Counted from the stretch's first letter, positions 1-9,566 are shown. The stretch: 64,000 nucleotides of DNA from Flavobacteriaceae bacterium (GCA_947491985.1 CANLLR010000002.1:62001-126000); one strand, 5' to 3'. Program-made: numbers and translations. Notes: generated from the sequence alone by a model not told the origin.

Positions 1-775
1 TAAGCCCATGATTTATTATCCGTTGTCTACATTAATGTGGGCCGGAATTAGTGAAATATTAATCATCTCTACGCCTCATGATTTGCCATTATTTCAGCAA
101 CTTTTGGGCGATGGTAAAAAATTTGGTTGTCGTTTTGAATACGCTGTTCAAGAACATCCTAACGGATTAGCCGAAGCTTTTATCATTGGAAAGGATTTTG
201 TTGGAAACGACAAAGCAGCTTTAATTTTAGGCGATAACATCTTTTACGGAACCGGTTTGGCCGAATTGTTGCAAGCCAATAGCAATCCGGATGGCGGAAT
301 TATTTATGCTTATCATGTACACGATCCAGAACGCTACGGTGTGGTTGATTTTGATAAAGAAGGCAACGTACTTTCTATCGAAGAAAAACCAACGCAACCC
401 AAATCAAATTACGCTGTTCCTGGCATTTATTTTTATGACAATTCGATTATCGAAGTTGCTGCTAATATCAAACCAAGCCACAGAGGGGAACTCGAAATTA
501 CCGACATCAACAAAGAATATTTAAAAAGAGGCAAGTTAAAGGTGAGTATTTTAGATCGCGGAACGGCTTGGTTAGACACCGGAACGTTTCAGTCGCTCAT
601 GCAAGCCGGACAATTTGTTCAGGTTATCGAAGAGCGCCAAGGATTAAAAATTGGCGCTATCGAAGAAGCAGCGTACCGTATGGGATTTATTGATGCAGCC
701 CAATTAAAAAAATTAGCGGAGCCTTTATTAAAAAGCGGCTACGGAACTCATTTAATGGCTTTATTAGAAGAATAA
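1..775 (+). CDS. rmlA: Glucose-1-phosphate thymidylyltransferase (5' part outside window)
   Basis: Makes dTDP-glucose from glucose-1-phosphate and dTTP, the first step to dTDP-L-rhamnose, in the cytoplasm. The frame is open from base 2 and enters at KPMIYYPLSTL, which in full-length RmlA follows the N-terminal nucleotide-binding loop, so roughly 25 residues including that loop are cut off by the window edge. The internal ATG at base 8 is not the real start. Visible family marks are LGDNIFYG, YGVVDFD, EEKPTQPKS and the C-terminal WLDTGT block. rmlC and rmlD follow on the same strand; rmlB is not in the window and probably lies upstream. The family assignment is secure. Confidence 0.95.
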   Translation, partial: KPMIYYPLSTLMWAGISEILIISTPHDLPLFQQLLGDGKKFGCRFEYAVQEHPNGLAEAFIIGKDFVGNDKAALILGDNIFYGTGLAELLQANSNPDGGIIYAYHVHDPERYGVVDFDKEGNVLSIEEKPTQPKSNYAVPGIYFYDNSIIEVAANIKPSHRGELEITDINKEYLKRGKLKVSILDRGTAWLDTGTFQSLMQAGQFVQVIEERQGLKIGAIEEAAYRMGFIDAAQLKKLAEPLLKSGYGTHLMALLEE

Positions 776-776
776 G

Positions 777-797
777 AAAATAGAATAAAGAAAATAG
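777..797. repeat. Period-7 A-rich repeat after rmlA
   Basis: Immediately after the rmlA stop the DNA reads aaaatag, aataaag, aaaatag, three phased heptamers of which the first and third are identical. It belongs with the other period-7 tracts seen at gene edges in this window. No function is known to me. Confidence 0.45.
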
Positions 798-876
798 AAG
801 TTTTTAATTAAAGATATAGTAAGTCTTTTATCTATCATCTATTCTCTTTTTTTCAAAACGTATTTAAAAGTAAAAA

Positions 877-1428
877 ATGAATTTTATCGAAACCAAACTC
901 AAAGGTTGTTTCATTTTGGAACCTAAAATTTTCAAAGACGAACGTGGGTATTTTATGGAAAGTTTCAACGAAAATACCTTCCAAAACGGTATTGGTCAGC
1001 ACGTTCATTTTGTGCAAGACAATCAATCGTTTTCAACAAAAGGGGTTTTAAGAGGTTTGCATTATCAAACTGGTGAACATGCTCAATCAAAATTAGTTCG
1101 GGTTTTAGATGGCGAAGTGTTGGATGTAGCGGTTGATATTCGTCCAGATTCAGCTACTTACGGACAATACGAAGCCGTTATTCTTTCGGCAGAAAAGCAA
1201 AATCAGTTTTTTGTACCCAAAGGATTTGCCCACGGTTTTTTAGTGTTGAGTGACACCGCTACTTTTTTCTACAAATGCGATAATTTCTACAATAAAGAAA
1301 GTGAGGGAGGTATCATGTATAACGATCCAAACATCAATATCGATTGGCAATTTGAACTCGATAAATTGATTATTTCAGAAAAGGATCAAGTCCTTCCCAA
1401 TTTAGCTAACGCCAAAAAAGTATGGTAG
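877..1428 (+). CDS. rmlC: dTDP-4-dehydrorhamnose 3,5-epimerase
   Basis: Epimerises dTDP-4-keto-6-deoxyglucose at C3 and C5 to the L-rhamno form, giving the substrate for RmlD. The 183 residues match the usual length of this cupin enzyme. Recognisable blocks are FKDERGYFMESF, the catalytic-histidine block LRGLHYQ, LVRVLDGEVLDVAVDIR, and FVPKGFAHGFLVLSD. The gene follows rmlA after about 100 bp and its last seven bases overlap the start of rmlD, so rmlC and rmlD are very likely translated from one message. Start at ATG with an A-rich lead (taaaagtaaaaa). Confident call. Confidence 0.96.
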   Translation: MNFIETKLKGCFILEPKIFKDERGYFMESFNENTFQNGIGQHVHFVQDNQSFSTKGVLRGLHYQTGEHAQSKLVRVLDGEVLDVAVDIRPDSATYGQYEAVILSAEKQNQFFVPKGFAHGFLVLSDTATFFYKCDNFYNKESEGGIMYNDPNINIDWQFELDKLIISEKDQVLPNLANAKKVW

Positions 1429-2273
1429 TTGTAGTAACAGGAGCCAACGGACAATTAGGACAAGCACTGCAGTTTATTGCAAGTAATTATCCCGAACTCC
1501 ACTTTGTTTTTTGTTCGTCATCCGATTTAGACATCACTAAAAAAGACAATTGTCAAGCTGTTTTTTCGAAACACAATCCGAACTATTGCATCAATGCTGC
1601 GGCGTACACCGCCGTTGACAAAGCCGAAAGCGAACCCGAAAAAGCACAACTTATTAATGTAGTTGGAGCTCAAAATTTGGCAGCCGTTTGTAAAGAAAAC
1701 AACACCATTTTACTACATGTTTCTACCGATTTTGTTTTCGACGGAAGTAAAAAAACACCTTATACTGAGGAAGATGCACCCAATCCAACAGGCATTTACG
1801 GACAAACCAAACTAGATGGCGAAAAAGCGATTCAAGAAACATTTGAGAACTACTTTATCATTCGTACCTCATGGGTGTATTCGCAATTCGCAAATAATTT
1901 CATGAAAACCATGTTGCGTTTGGCATCCGAAAGAGACACTTTATCAGTGGTAAACGATCAAATAGGAACACCAACTACCGCTGTTGATTTAGCTGAAGTC
2001 TTGTTAAAAATAATTACTTCCAACTTCCAACTTCCAACTTCCAACTTTGGCATTTACAATTTCAGCAACGAAGGGCAGTGTTCATGGTATGATTTTGCAA
2101 AAAAAATATTTGAAGTAAACAATATTAGAATAAATTTACTTCCAGTTCCAACATCCAGTTATCCAACACCAGCCAAAAGACCAAGTTATAGTGTTTTGGA
2201 TAAGAGTAAGATAAAAAGCGAGTTGGGAATCGAAGTGGCATTTTGGGAAGATAGTTTAAAAAAAAGAACTTGA
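1422..2273 (+). CDS. rmlD: dTDP-4-dehydrorhamnose reductase
   Basis: NADPH-dependent reduction that completes dTDP-L-rhamnose. It is a short-chain dehydrogenase/reductase of 283 residues: nucleotide-binding VTGANGQLGQAL at the N-terminus, the catalytic pair in GIYGQTK (Tyr126, Lys130), STDFVFDG, and the C-terminal TPAKRPSYSVLDKSK block typical of RmlD. It starts inside the last codons of rmlC. A perfect four-copy 7-bp repeat lies in codons near 199-208, between the Rossmann core and the GIYNFSNEG block. Since 7 is not a multiple of 3, loss or gain of a copy would break the frame. Confidence 0.95.
   Translation: MVVVVTGANGQLGQALQFIASNYPELHFVFCSSSDLDITKKDNCQAVFSKHNPNYCINAAAYTAVDKAESEPEKAQLINVVGAQNLAAVCKENNTILLHVSTDFVFDGSKKTPYTEEDAPNPTGIYGQTKLDGEKAIQETFENYFIIRTSWVYSQFANNFMKTMLRLASERDTLSVVNDQIGTPTTAVDLAEVLLKIITSNFQLPTSNFGIYNFSNEGQCSWYDFAKKIFEVNNIRINLLPVPTSSYPTPAKRPSYSVLDKSKIKSELGIEVAFWEDSLKKRT
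2017..2044 (+). repeat. (cttccaa)x4 heptamer repeat inside rmlD
   Basis: Four exact tandem copies of cttccaa lie in the coding sequence and are read in shifting phase as T-S-N-F-Q-L-P-T-S-N-F. This is a plausible slippage site. Similar heptamer-phased DNA occurs elsewhere in the window between genes. Confidence 0.85.
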
Positions 2274-2441
2274 TAAAATTATTAATTTAGAATAGAATAA
2301 GTAATCGATTCATTTTTATCATGAATACTTAAAAAAATTCTTCAACACAAGTAAGGTATTAGTTTAAAGGTAAATTTTAAAACAAAAAAGCCAATAAACA
2401 CATTTAAATACAGTTTATTTTATAAATAAGTAAAAAAAAAT

Positions 2442-2449
2442 TAGCTTTG
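2442..2449 (+). promoter_or_regulatory. Candidate -7 promoter element
   Basis: TAGCTTTG matches the Bacteroidota -7 consensus TAnnTTTG and sits 16 bp before the lipoprotein ATG. No clear TTG -33 element lies at the usual distance; the upstream DNA is almost pure A/T. The rest of the 192-bp gap before this gene shows nothing else. Confidence 0.4.
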
Positions 2450-2465
2450 CCAAAAAATAATAATA

Positions 2466-3017
2466 ATGAAATCACGAATACTACTCACGAGCCTACTTTT
2501 AGCTGTTTTTTTTATTTCATGTAAAAATGAAGATAAAAAAGAATCTGAAACCTTAACAACTTCAGAACAACCCGTTGTGAACAAGAACACTTTTTCGGTA
2601 ACTTTAAATGCCATTGTTACTGAAGATGATAGTTTTCAAATTTTTTACAAAGATGTTGAAGGTGCAACTTTTGAAGAAAAAAATTCATTTTTTATAGAAT
2701 TTAAAGGAAGCGATCAGCCTCAGGATATTGTTTTTAACTTACCTGAAGACGTTTTGCCAAATTTCTTACGATTGGATTTTGGCACGAATAAAAACCAAAA
2801 AGATATAACGGTAAACAGCTTCAAAATTGATTACTTAGGGAAAACTTTCGAAGTAAAAGGAAAAGACTTCTTTACTTATTTTTACTCAAACGAGCTGGTA
2901 AAAGTAGATGCTGAGAATGCTAAAGTAACGCCTGTAACTTCAAAAGAGGGTAATTATGACCCAGTTTTTGTTTCAGCAGAAGGATTGAAAAAGCAAATCG
3001 ATTTACTTATAAAGTAG
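2466..3017 (+). CDS. Predicted lipoprotein of unknown function
   Basis: A 183-residue protein with a lipoprotein signal: basic start MKSR, hydrophobic core and lipobox FISC with Cys19 as the acylated residue. The mature part opens with a charged linker (KNEDKKESE) and then a single domain predicted to be beta-rich; I do not recognise it. It is flanked by its own candidate promoter and a strong terminator, so it looks like a one-gene unit set inside the polysaccharide locus. A role in the envelope follows from the lipobox; any link to polysaccharide export is only positional. Confidence 0.8.
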   Translation: MKSRILLTSLLLAVFFISCKNEDKKESETLTTSEQPVVNKNTFSVTLNAIVTEDDSFQIFYKDVEGATFEEKNSFFIEFKGSDQPQDIVFNLPEDVLPNFLRLDFGTNKNQKDITVNSFKIDYLGKTFEVKGKDFFTYFYSNELVKVDAENAKVTPVTSKEGNYDPVFVSAEGLKKQIDLLIK

Positions 3018-3033
3018 TTGATATAAATACATA

Positions 3034-3072
3034 AAAGGCCATAAACAGCAACTTGTCGTTTATGGCTTTTTT
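3034..3072 (+). terminator. Rho-independent terminator
   Basis: A perfect 9-bp stem (gccataaac / gtttatggc) with an 11-base loop is followed by six T. It lies just after the lipoprotein stop and before the methyltransferase promoter. Confidence 0.85.
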
Positions 3073-3097
3073 ATTTTACCCAAAACACAAAAAATAG

Positions 3098-3130
3098 TTG
3101 CCTCCTTAAATAGTATTATACTTATATTTG
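3098..3130 (+). promoter_or_regulatory. Bacteroidota-type promoter for the methyltransferase
   Basis: TTG (3098-3100), a 22-bp spacer and TATATTTG (3123-3130) fit the TTG-N17-23-TAnnTTTG pattern. Transcription would begin around 3135, which puts the TTG triplet at 3138 right at the RNA end and favours the ATG at 3153 as the start codon. Confidence 0.65.
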
Positions 3131-3152
3131 GGCAAAATTGTCAGAAAAAGAA

Positions 3153-3938
3153 ATGAATTGTAAAATTTGTCAAAACGAAACCACTAAAATTTTTAACGCA
3201 ACGGTTTTGTATAAATACGATGTAACTTATTATCAATGCACCACCTGTGGTTTTGGTCAAACCGAAAAGCCGTATTGGTTAGAAGAAGCCTACGTTAGCT
3301 CAATGAACTTGTCCGATACGGGAGTCATGTTTAGAAGTGAGCGAATGTCAAAAATCACTACGACTTTAATCACTTTGTTTTTTAATTCAAAAGGTGTTTT
3401 TTTAGATTATGCTGGAGGATTGGGCGTTTTTACCCGACAAATGCGCGACATCGGTTTTGATTATTATTGGCATGATCCGTATACCAAAAACGAATTGGCC
3501 CGTGGTTTTGAAGGCACTTTGGATAAAAAATACGAACTCGTAACTACTTTTGAAAGTTTTGAACATTTTGAATTTCCACTGGAAGAGGTGGAGAAAATGT
3601 TACAATTTACAGACACCATCGTGCTTTCTACCGATTTAATTGCTCACAAAGCGCCCGCTCATAAAGATTGGTGGTATTATGGCTCCGAACACGGACAACA
3701 CATTGCCTTTCATTCGAAAGAATCCTTTAAAGTAATGGCTAAAAAATTCGGTCTTCATTATCATAACGCCATGAATGTGCATATTTTAACTAAAAAGAAA
3801 ATAGGATTTCTAGGCACTTCAATTTTAAAATTTAGATACGCAAAGCACTTACTTTACGCAGGATTTTTTATCATCAATCCGTTTCTAAAATCAAAATCTT
3901 TTGACGATATGAACAGCTTTTATGTAAAGCAAAAATAA
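3153..3938 (+). CDS. Class I SAM-dependent methyltransferase with zinc-ribbon N-terminus
   Basis: About 261 residues. The N-terminus carries two CxxC pairs (Cys3/Cys6 and Cys29/Cys32), as in sugar C-methyltransferase-like proteins with a small zinc-binding module. A Rossmann motif follows, FLDYAGGLGVFTRQM, near residues 83-97, then a WHDPY block at the end of the next strand. The substrate cannot be read from the sequence; the setting suggests a sugar or an activated-sugar intermediate. An in-frame TTG 15 bases upstream would add MSEKE, but it lies almost at the predicted transcription start, and MNCKIC is the family-like beginning. wzx follows. Confidence 0.8.
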   Translation: MNCKICQNETTKIFNATVLYKYDVTYYQCTTCGFGQTEKPYWLEEAYVSSMNLSDTGVMFRSERMSKITTTLITLFFNSKGVFLDYAGGLGVFTRQMRDIGFDYYWHDPYTKNELARGFEGTLDKKYELVTTFESFEHFEFPLEEVEKMLQFTDTIVLSTDLIAHKAPAHKDWWYYGSEHGQHIAFHSKESFKVMAKKFGLHYHNAMNVHILTKKKIGFLGTSILKFRYAKHLLYAGFFIINPFLKSKSFDDMNSFYVKQK

Positions 3939-3990
3939 AACCATAGGTCTTACGTTTTTTAGAACACCATAAAACAAACCCTTTATCTAA

Positions 3991-5253
3991 ATGAGTATTT
4001 TTAACAAAAAGAAAATAAAGGATTTTTTTATTTACGGTTTCGGACAAGCCATCAACATCTTGAGTCCACTTGTTGTGCTTCCTTACTTGATTCACAAATG
4101 CGGAATTGAAGCAGTTGGAAAAGTAGGAGTAGGCATGTCGGTAGCGTTAATTTTAAACGGCATTATCGATTATGGTTCGTACATCAATGGAGTAAAAGAA
4201 ATTTCCATCAACAGAGAGAACCCTAGTATTTTAGAAACTAAATTCAACTCCATCTACCTTTCCAAGTTGCTGTTGTTTTGTTTGATTTTTGTAGTAATGT
4301 CTTTGTCCATTCTTATAGTTCCTTATTTATACAACGACAAAGCGCTGTTTTTTTTAAGTTTGACCATTGTAATCGGTCAATTGATTAACCCGGCGTGGTT
4401 TTTTCAAGGCGTCGAAAATTTCAAATGGATTTCGTTGGTCAACGTGCTTTCAAAAGTAATTTATTTGGTCTTAGTTTTTGTGTTTATTACCCAAAAAGAA
4501 GACTTTATTTTGGCGAACTTATTTTTGGGTATAGGAGCCATTATAGCCAATAGTTTTGGGCTGTATTGGCTTATGAAACACTATAATTTTTCGTTTAAAA
4601 AAGCCAATTTGCAAGAGGCATTGCAAATTATAAAAGAGGAATTTAGTTTTAGTGTATCACAACTTTTTTTATCGTTGTATCAATTTTTTCCTATCATTCT
4701 TATCAGTTATTTAGGAGGTGATTTAATGGCTGGACAATTTAGAGTCATCGACCAAATCATTTCTATTTTCAAAACGTATCTGAACATGTTTTTCTATTTC
4801 GTATATGCCAACATTTGTTTCGAATTGGACAAAAATTTCAACAACGGACTCAAAGTATGGAAACAGTATAACGGGTTTAATTTTATGCTATTAGTGTTTA
4901 TAATGAGTGGTTTTTATTATTTCGCACCACTTATTTTGAGTTATTTTAAAATCAATTCGGATGACATTCCTACAATGACCGATTATTTTAGATTAGCACT
5001 GTTCATTCCGTTGTTGGTATCCATTTCACTACCGCTACGACAATTGATGTTTGCCTTTAATTTGAATACGATTTACATCCTTTTTACTATTTTTTCTACG
5101 GTTTTAAATTTTATAGTATTAATTGTATTGACGAAACTATCCGGTTTAAAAGGAGCTTTTATTTCTATTATTATAATTGAGCTTATTATCATAACTTTGT
5201 ATGCTATTACTTTGATGAAAAACAAAAAAACCGCGGCAATTAAAGTGCAATGA
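3991..5253 (+). CDS. wzx: Wzx-type polysaccharide flippase
   Basis: Moves undecaprenyl-diphosphate-linked repeat units across the inner membrane. It is a 420-residue polytopic protein with about 12 hydrophobic segments, of the MOP superfamily; the N-terminal FFIYGFGQAINILSPLVVLPYLI and the SYINGVKEIS loop are typical of O-antigen and capsule flippases. Its stop overlaps the next gene's start by four bases (ATGA), so translation is probably coupled with the Wzy-like gene. The symbol reflects the functional class; Wzx proteins diverge too much for a finer name. Confidence 0.88.
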   Translation: MSIFNKKKIKDFFIYGFGQAINILSPLVVLPYLIHKCGIEAVGKVGVGMSVALILNGIIDYGSYINGVKEISINRENPSILETKFNSIYLSKLLLFCLIFVVMSLSILIVPYLYNDKALFFLSLTIVIGQLINPAWFFQGVENFKWISLVNVLSKVIYLVLVFVFITQKEDFILANLFLGIGAIIANSFGLYWLMKHYNFSFKKANLQEALQIIKEEFSFSVSQLFLSLYQFFPIILISYLGGDLMAGQFRVIDQIISIFKTYLNMFFYFVYANICFELDKNFNNGLKVWKQYNGFNFMLLVFIMSGFYYFAPLILSYFKINSDDIPTMTDYFRLALFIPLLVSISLPLRQLMFAFNLNTIYILFTIFSTVLNFIVLIVLTKLSGLKGAFISIIIIELIIITLYAITLMKNKKTAAIKVQ

Positions 5254-6503
5254 AGTTAACGGTCACCAAAGATTTTCCTTATCAAGTTCTCTTTGCACTC
5301 TGTATTGGGGTTACGTATATTAATATTTACGAACTTACTTTTGCCGTTTGGATTCTTGCTATCGGACTTACCGTTAAGAAAAAATATTCGTTAACGCTTT
5401 TGCGTTATGTTATACCTCACTTTTTTATCCTATCCATTGCATTTGTCTCCTTTTTCTTTTACGAACATACAATCTATAACGCCATACGAGACATTACGTA
5501 CCTCATTAAACCCATCATCGGATTCATAGTGGGCTATCAATTGTGCAATTCGTACAACTGTCAACCTTATAAAACAATTATTTATACTGGTTTTGCTATT
5601 GCCTTAATTCATTTCGGTATTTTGGGATATAACATTGTTTTTCATAGAATAACACAAATGCACGTGCTGCGCCATTTAGCAGGTTATTTTAGCGATTTTG
5701 AAGTGTATGCTTTAATTCTAGTTCAATTCCATAAACAACTTAAAATTGAGTTGACTAGGAAAAGATTTTGGTTATTACTCATCGTGATTGGTTTGTCGAG
5801 TTTTTTGTATCTGTCAAGAACTAATTTTATTCAATACGGAATTCTGGTGGTTGCGATGAAAGGCTATTTGAGCTTTAATAAAAAGGCTATTCGGGTTTTT
5901 CTTGTAACCGTCGTTGTACTTTCAGTAGGTTATGCTATGGTGTACAATACGAATCCCAAACGAAATGGCAAAGGATTAGAAGCCATGTTGTATAAAATAA
6001 AAAATGCGCCAATTGAGCCTTTTAAAACCAAGATTGATAAAGACGACTGGCAGGATTTTAATGACAATTACAGGTCTTATGAAAACATTATTGCCGTTAA
6101 ACAAGTATCACTCGAAGGAACAAGTGGTATTTTATTCGGAAAAGGTTTGGGTTCATCTATTGATATAGGACGAAAAATGTGGACCAACGACGAAACATTC
6201 GTGCGATACGAACCCATATTACACAATGCGTACATGACCGTTTTTTTAAAATCAGGTTTGGTAGGGGTATTTTTTTTAATTTATTTTTTATTCAGTTTGT
6301 TCCGACAAAAAAAATCTGATTTAGAAAGTGTCAAACAAATCAATTTACTTTTAGTAGGTACTGCATTTTTCCTAATTGTTGCCAACTGGGTGCTTTTAGG
6401 ATTATTTTTAAAATTAGATAATAAATCGGTAATTATTGGTTTTTTACTTTGCTATAAAGAGCTTACACTTCGACAAAACCAACTTCAAAGCACTACAGAA
6501 TAA
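5250..6503 (+). CDS. O-antigen polymerase/ligase-family membrane protein (candidate Wzy)
   Basis: A 417-residue inner-membrane protein with roughly 11 hydrophobic segments and one long extracytoplasmic loop between residues about 235 and 325. The loop ends in ILHNAYMTVFLKSGLVGV, the His-Asn motif shared by Wzy and WaaL proteins. It overlaps wzx by four bases and the following glycosyltransferase by one base. The most likely role is polymerisation of repeat units in the periplasm. A second protein of this superfamily is encoded 5 kb downstream, so which one is polymerase and which ligase cannot be settled from sequence. Confidence 0.82.
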   Translation: MKLTVTKDFPYQVLFALCIGVTYINIYELTFAVWILAIGLTVKKKYSLTLLRYVIPHFFILSIAFVSFFFYEHTIYNAIRDITYLIKPIIGFIVGYQLCNSYNCQPYKTIIYTGFAIALIHFGILGYNIVFHRITQMHVLRHLAGYFSDFEVYALILVQFHKQLKIELTRKRFWLLLIVIGLSSFLYLSRTNFIQYGILVVAMKGYLSFNKKAIRVFLVTVVVLSVGYAMVYNTNPKRNGKGLEAMLYKIKNAPIEPFKTKIDKDDWQDFNDNYRSYENIIAVKQVSLEGTSGILFGKGLGSSIDIGRKMWTNDETFVRYEPILHNAYMTVFLKSGLVGVFFLIYFLFSLFRQKKSDLESVKQINLLLVGTAFFLIVANWVLLGLFLKLDNKSVIIGFLLCYKELTLRQNQLQSTTE

Positions 6504-7615
6504 TGACTCAAATGAAACTATTTGTTGATTGCCACGTATTTGACTACGGTTTTCAAGGCACCCGAACGTACATTCAAGGATTGTATTTAGAATTAATTAA
6601 AGATAAGAGCATCGATTTTTATTTTGCAGCTAGTGATGTGGCTAACCTAGAAAGTGTTTTCGGAAAAGCAATCAACATACACTATATACAATACCAATCC
6701 AAAAGCAAATTTTACCGTTTGTTAATTGATTGCCCTCGGATTATTAAAAAGTATAAAATAGATTTTGCTCACTTTCAATACATCGTTCCTCCTGTAAAAA
6801 ACTGCAAGTATATCGTTTCTACACACGATGTTTTATTTTTGGATTTTCAAGCGTATTTTCCAAAGCTTAACAGTTTAAAAAACAAACTATTGTATGGTTA
6901 CAGTGCCAAAAAATCAGACATTGTAGTTACAGGATCACACTATTCTAAAGAAAGATTACAACACCATTTTCATATCGATAACGTTCATGTAATGGTATAT
7001 GGAGTTGAACCTGTTTTTTTTGAAACCTATAACAAAGAGCAGTTGCGAAAAGAAGTGACCGATAAATATGGCTTCAACGATTATATTATTTTCATATCGA
7101 GACACGAGCCACGAAAAAATCATTTCCGTTTGCTAAAAGCCTTTATTGATTTACAATTGTATCAAAAGTATCAGTTGGTATTTATAGGCGATGTTACTTT
7201 TCACGATGTCAATTTTGATGATTTATTACAAAATAGCAGTCAAGAAATACAAAACAAAGTAGTTTTTTTGAATAAAGTTGATTTCAAAAGCATGCTAACT
7301 TTATTGCGAGTCGCCCGATTATCAGTATATCCGTCTATTGCAGAAGGATTTGGTTTGCCGCCCTTAGAATCGGTTGCTGCACAAGTACCAACACTTTGTT
7401 CGAATACTACTTCTATGGCAGAATTCGATTTTTTTGGAAATGATTTTATCAATCCGCTAGATCTTGACGATATTAAAAACAAAATAAGTAGCAAGTTGTC
7501 TCATTTAGATTTTAATAGACAAAAAGAATTGGCTAATTTCGTAGCCAACAAATTCAATTGGAAGGCTGCAAGTATCGAATTTCTAGACATCGTTAAGCAA
7601 TACAACACCAATTAG
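6503..7615 (+). CDS. GT4-family glycosyltransferase
   Basis: A 370-residue GT-B fold glycosyltransferase. The C-terminal half has the donor-binding region of the GT4 family: YIIFISRHEPRKNHFRLLKAF, then SIAEGFGLPPLESVA, where the E-x7-E arrangement is present. There is no signal peptide or membrane helix, so it acts at the cytoplasmic membrane face on the lipid-linked acceptor. The N-terminal FQGTRTYIQGLY is reminiscent of mannosyl- and rhamnosyltransferases. Its start overlaps the previous stop (TAATG). Donor sugar unknown. Confidence 0.88.
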   Translation: MTQMKLFVDCHVFDYGFQGTRTYIQGLYLELIKDKSIDFYFAASDVANLESVFGKAINIHYIQYQSKSKFYRLLIDCPRIIKKYKIDFAHFQYIVPPVKNCKYIVSTHDVLFLDFQAYFPKLNSLKNKLLYGYSAKKSDIVVTGSHYSKERLQHHFHIDNVHVMVYGVEPVFFETYNKEQLRKEVTDKYGFNDYIIFISRHEPRKNHFRLLKAFIDLQLYQKYQLVFIGDVTFHDVNFDDLLQNSSQEIQNKVVFLNKVDFKSMLTLLRVARLSVYPSIAEGFGLPPLESVAAQVPTLCSNTTSMAEFDFFGNDFINPLDLDDIKNKISSKLSHLDFNRQKELANFVANKFNWKAASIEFLDIVKQYNTN

Positions 7616-7651
7616 AAAAGAAAAAACAGTTATAAATAGGTAAAAGCAATA

Positions 7652-8686
7652 ATGAAAAAGGCTATAATTACAGGAATTACTGGACAAGACGGAGCCTATT
7701 TGGCGCAACTTCTTTTAGAAAAAGGGTATAAAGTTTTTGGCACTTACCGAAGATCCAGTTCGATGAATTTTTGGAGAATAGAAGAGTTAGGCATTTCAAA
7801 TCACGAAAATTTACAACTAATAGAATACGACTTGAACGATCAATCGAGTAACATTCGAATGATTGAAAAAATCCAACCGGATGAATTTTACAATTTAGCG
7901 GCACAAAGTTTTGTTGGCGTTTCTTTTGACCAGCCAATTTACACGGCCCAAACTACCGGACTTGGTGCCTTGCATATTTTGGAAGCCATTCGAATTGTAA
8001 ATCCAAAAATAAAATTTTACCAAGCTTCAACTTCGGAAATGTTTGGAAAAGTGCAAGAAGTTCCTCAAACAGAAAACACTCCTTTTTATCCTCGTAGTCC
8101 TTATGGATTTTCAAAGTTATTTGCACATTGGGCTACTATCAATTACCGTGAGAGTTATGATATTTTTGGCGTAAGCGGTATCTTATTCAATCACGAATCG
8201 CCTTTCAGAGGGCGTGAATTCGTTACTCGAAAGATTACCGATAGCGTAGCAAAAATACATCTTGGAAAACAAGAAAAAATAGAACTCGGAAACTTGAATG
8301 CCCAAAGAGATTGGGGTTATGCAAAAGAATATGTAGAAGGCATGTATAAAATGCTGCAATATAAAACTCCAGAAACTTTTGTTTTAGCAACCAATCAAAC
8401 GCAATCAGTTAGGGATTTTGTCGAATTATCGTTTAAAAATATCGACATTCAAATTGAATGGAAAGGAAAAGAGGAAAATGAAAAAGCCTACTGCTCGACC
8501 TCAGGAAAATTATTAGTCGAAGTCAACCCCGTTTTTTATCGTCCAGCTGAAGTAGAATTACTCATTGGCGATGCTTCTAAAGCAAAAGAGCTTTTAAATT
8601 GGGAAGCTAAAACCACCTTGGCCTCACTTTGTGCCAACATGGTAGAAACCGATATTAAAAGAAATAAAAATGGATTCTCTTTCTAA
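7652..8686 (+). CDS. gmd: GDP-mannose 4,6-dehydratase
   Basis: Converts GDP-D-mannose to GDP-4-keto-6-deoxy-D-mannose. The 344-residue extended SDR has NAD(P)-binding [20 protein letters not shown] at the N-terminus, the catalytic block [12 protein letters not shown] and the Gmd signature [13 protein letters not shown]. All are textbook for Gmd. The next gene starts 17 bases before this stop and encodes the partner reductase, so the two form a coupled pair that makes a GDP-6-deoxyhexose. Confidence 0.95.
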   Translation: MKKAIITGITGQDGAYLAQLLLEKGYKVFGTYRRSSSMNFWRIEELGISNHENLQLIEYDLNDQSSNIRMIEKIQPDEFYNLAAQSFVGVSFDQPIYTAQTTGLGALHILEAIRIVNPKIKFYQASTSEMFGKVQEVPQTENTPFYPRSPYGFSKLFAHWATINYRESYDIFGVSGILFNHESPFRGREFVTRKITDSVAKIHLGKQEKIELGNLNAQRDWGYAKEYVEGMYKMLQYKTPETFVLATNQTQSVRDFVELSFKNIDIQIEWKGKEENEKAYCSTSGKLLVEVNPVFYRPAEVELLIGDASKAKELLNWEAKTTLASLCANMVETDIKRNKNGFSF

Positions 8687-9563
8687 TAAAGTACTCATTA
8701 CAGGAAGTAATGGATTTACAGGAGAATACTTAAAAAAACACTTAGAAACGAACGGCTATATTGTTTTTGGATTATCGAATACCATCAGCAATCCGTCCAA
8801 CAATATCATTCAATGCGATATCAATAATAGTGATGCATTAAAGGAAGCACTACTTGAAATCCAGCCGAATTATGTTTTTCATTTGGCCGCTATTTCTTTT
8901 GTACAACACCAAGATGCCACTGAGATTTACAATGTAAATGTAATTGGAACACAAAATCTTTTAGAAAGCTGTTTGCCGATAAAAAACCAAATTAAAAAAA
9001 TTATTTTGGCTAGTAGTGCCACAGTTTATGGCAACCAAACGGCAACCGTTTTAGACGAATCGTTAGTTCCATGTCCGATAAATCATTACGGAATAAGTAA
9101 ATTAGCGATGGAGTTAATGGCCAAAACCTATTTCAATGCGTTACCCATACTAATAACAAGACCTTTCAACTACACCGCTCCCGGTCATGGAGAGCAATTT
9201 GTAGTTCCTAAAATAGCTAAGACTTTTATAAACAAAGAACCTATTCTAGAGTTGGGGAACATTGAGGTGTATAGAGAATACAACTCGATTGCCTATGTAG
9301 TTGACATCTATTTTCAATTAATGAAGTCCTCTGTACGTTCTGAGATTGTAAACATTGCTTCGGGTAAAACCCACTCTTTAAAAGAAATAATCGCTACATT
9401 TTCTAACAAAACAGGACATAATCCATCACTTCAAATTAATCCAAAATTTGTTCGTAAAGATGAAATTGTAACCCTTTCTGGAAGCACTAAAAAATTAGCA
9501 TTGATGATTTCATTACCACCAATAGCTACTATTGACGAAGTTGTCGGACAATTTTTAAATTAA
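8670..9563 (+). CDS. rmd: GDP-6-deoxy-D-mannose reductase-like SDR (GDP-D-rhamnose synthesis)
   Basis: A 297-residue SDR with [17 protein letters not shown] at the N-terminus and catalytic Ser-Ser/Tyr-x3-Lys elements ([20 protein letters not shown]). It is too short and lacks the marks of a GDP-fucose synthase; the GFTG loop and [19 protein letters not shown] block resemble Rmd, which reduces the Gmd product to GDP-D-rhamnose. A GDP-6-deoxy-D-talose synthase is the main alternative. It overlaps gmd by 17 bases. The gene name is inferred from similarity and pairing with gmd. Confidence 0.8.
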   Translation: MDSLSNKVLITGSNGFTGEYLKKHLETNGYIVFGLSNTISNPSNNIIQCDINNSDALKEALLEIQPNYVFHLAAISFVQHQDATEIYNVNVIGTQNLLESCLPIKNQIKKIILASSATVYGNQTATVLDESLVPCPINHYGISKLAMELMAKTYFNALPILITRPFNYTAPGHGEQFVVPKIAKTFINKEPILELGNIEVYREYNSIAYVVDIYFQLMKSSVRSEIVNIASGKTHSLKEIIATFSNKTGHNPSLQINPKFVRKDEIVTLSGSTKKLALMISLPPIATIDEVVGQFLN

Positions 9564-9566
9564 AAT

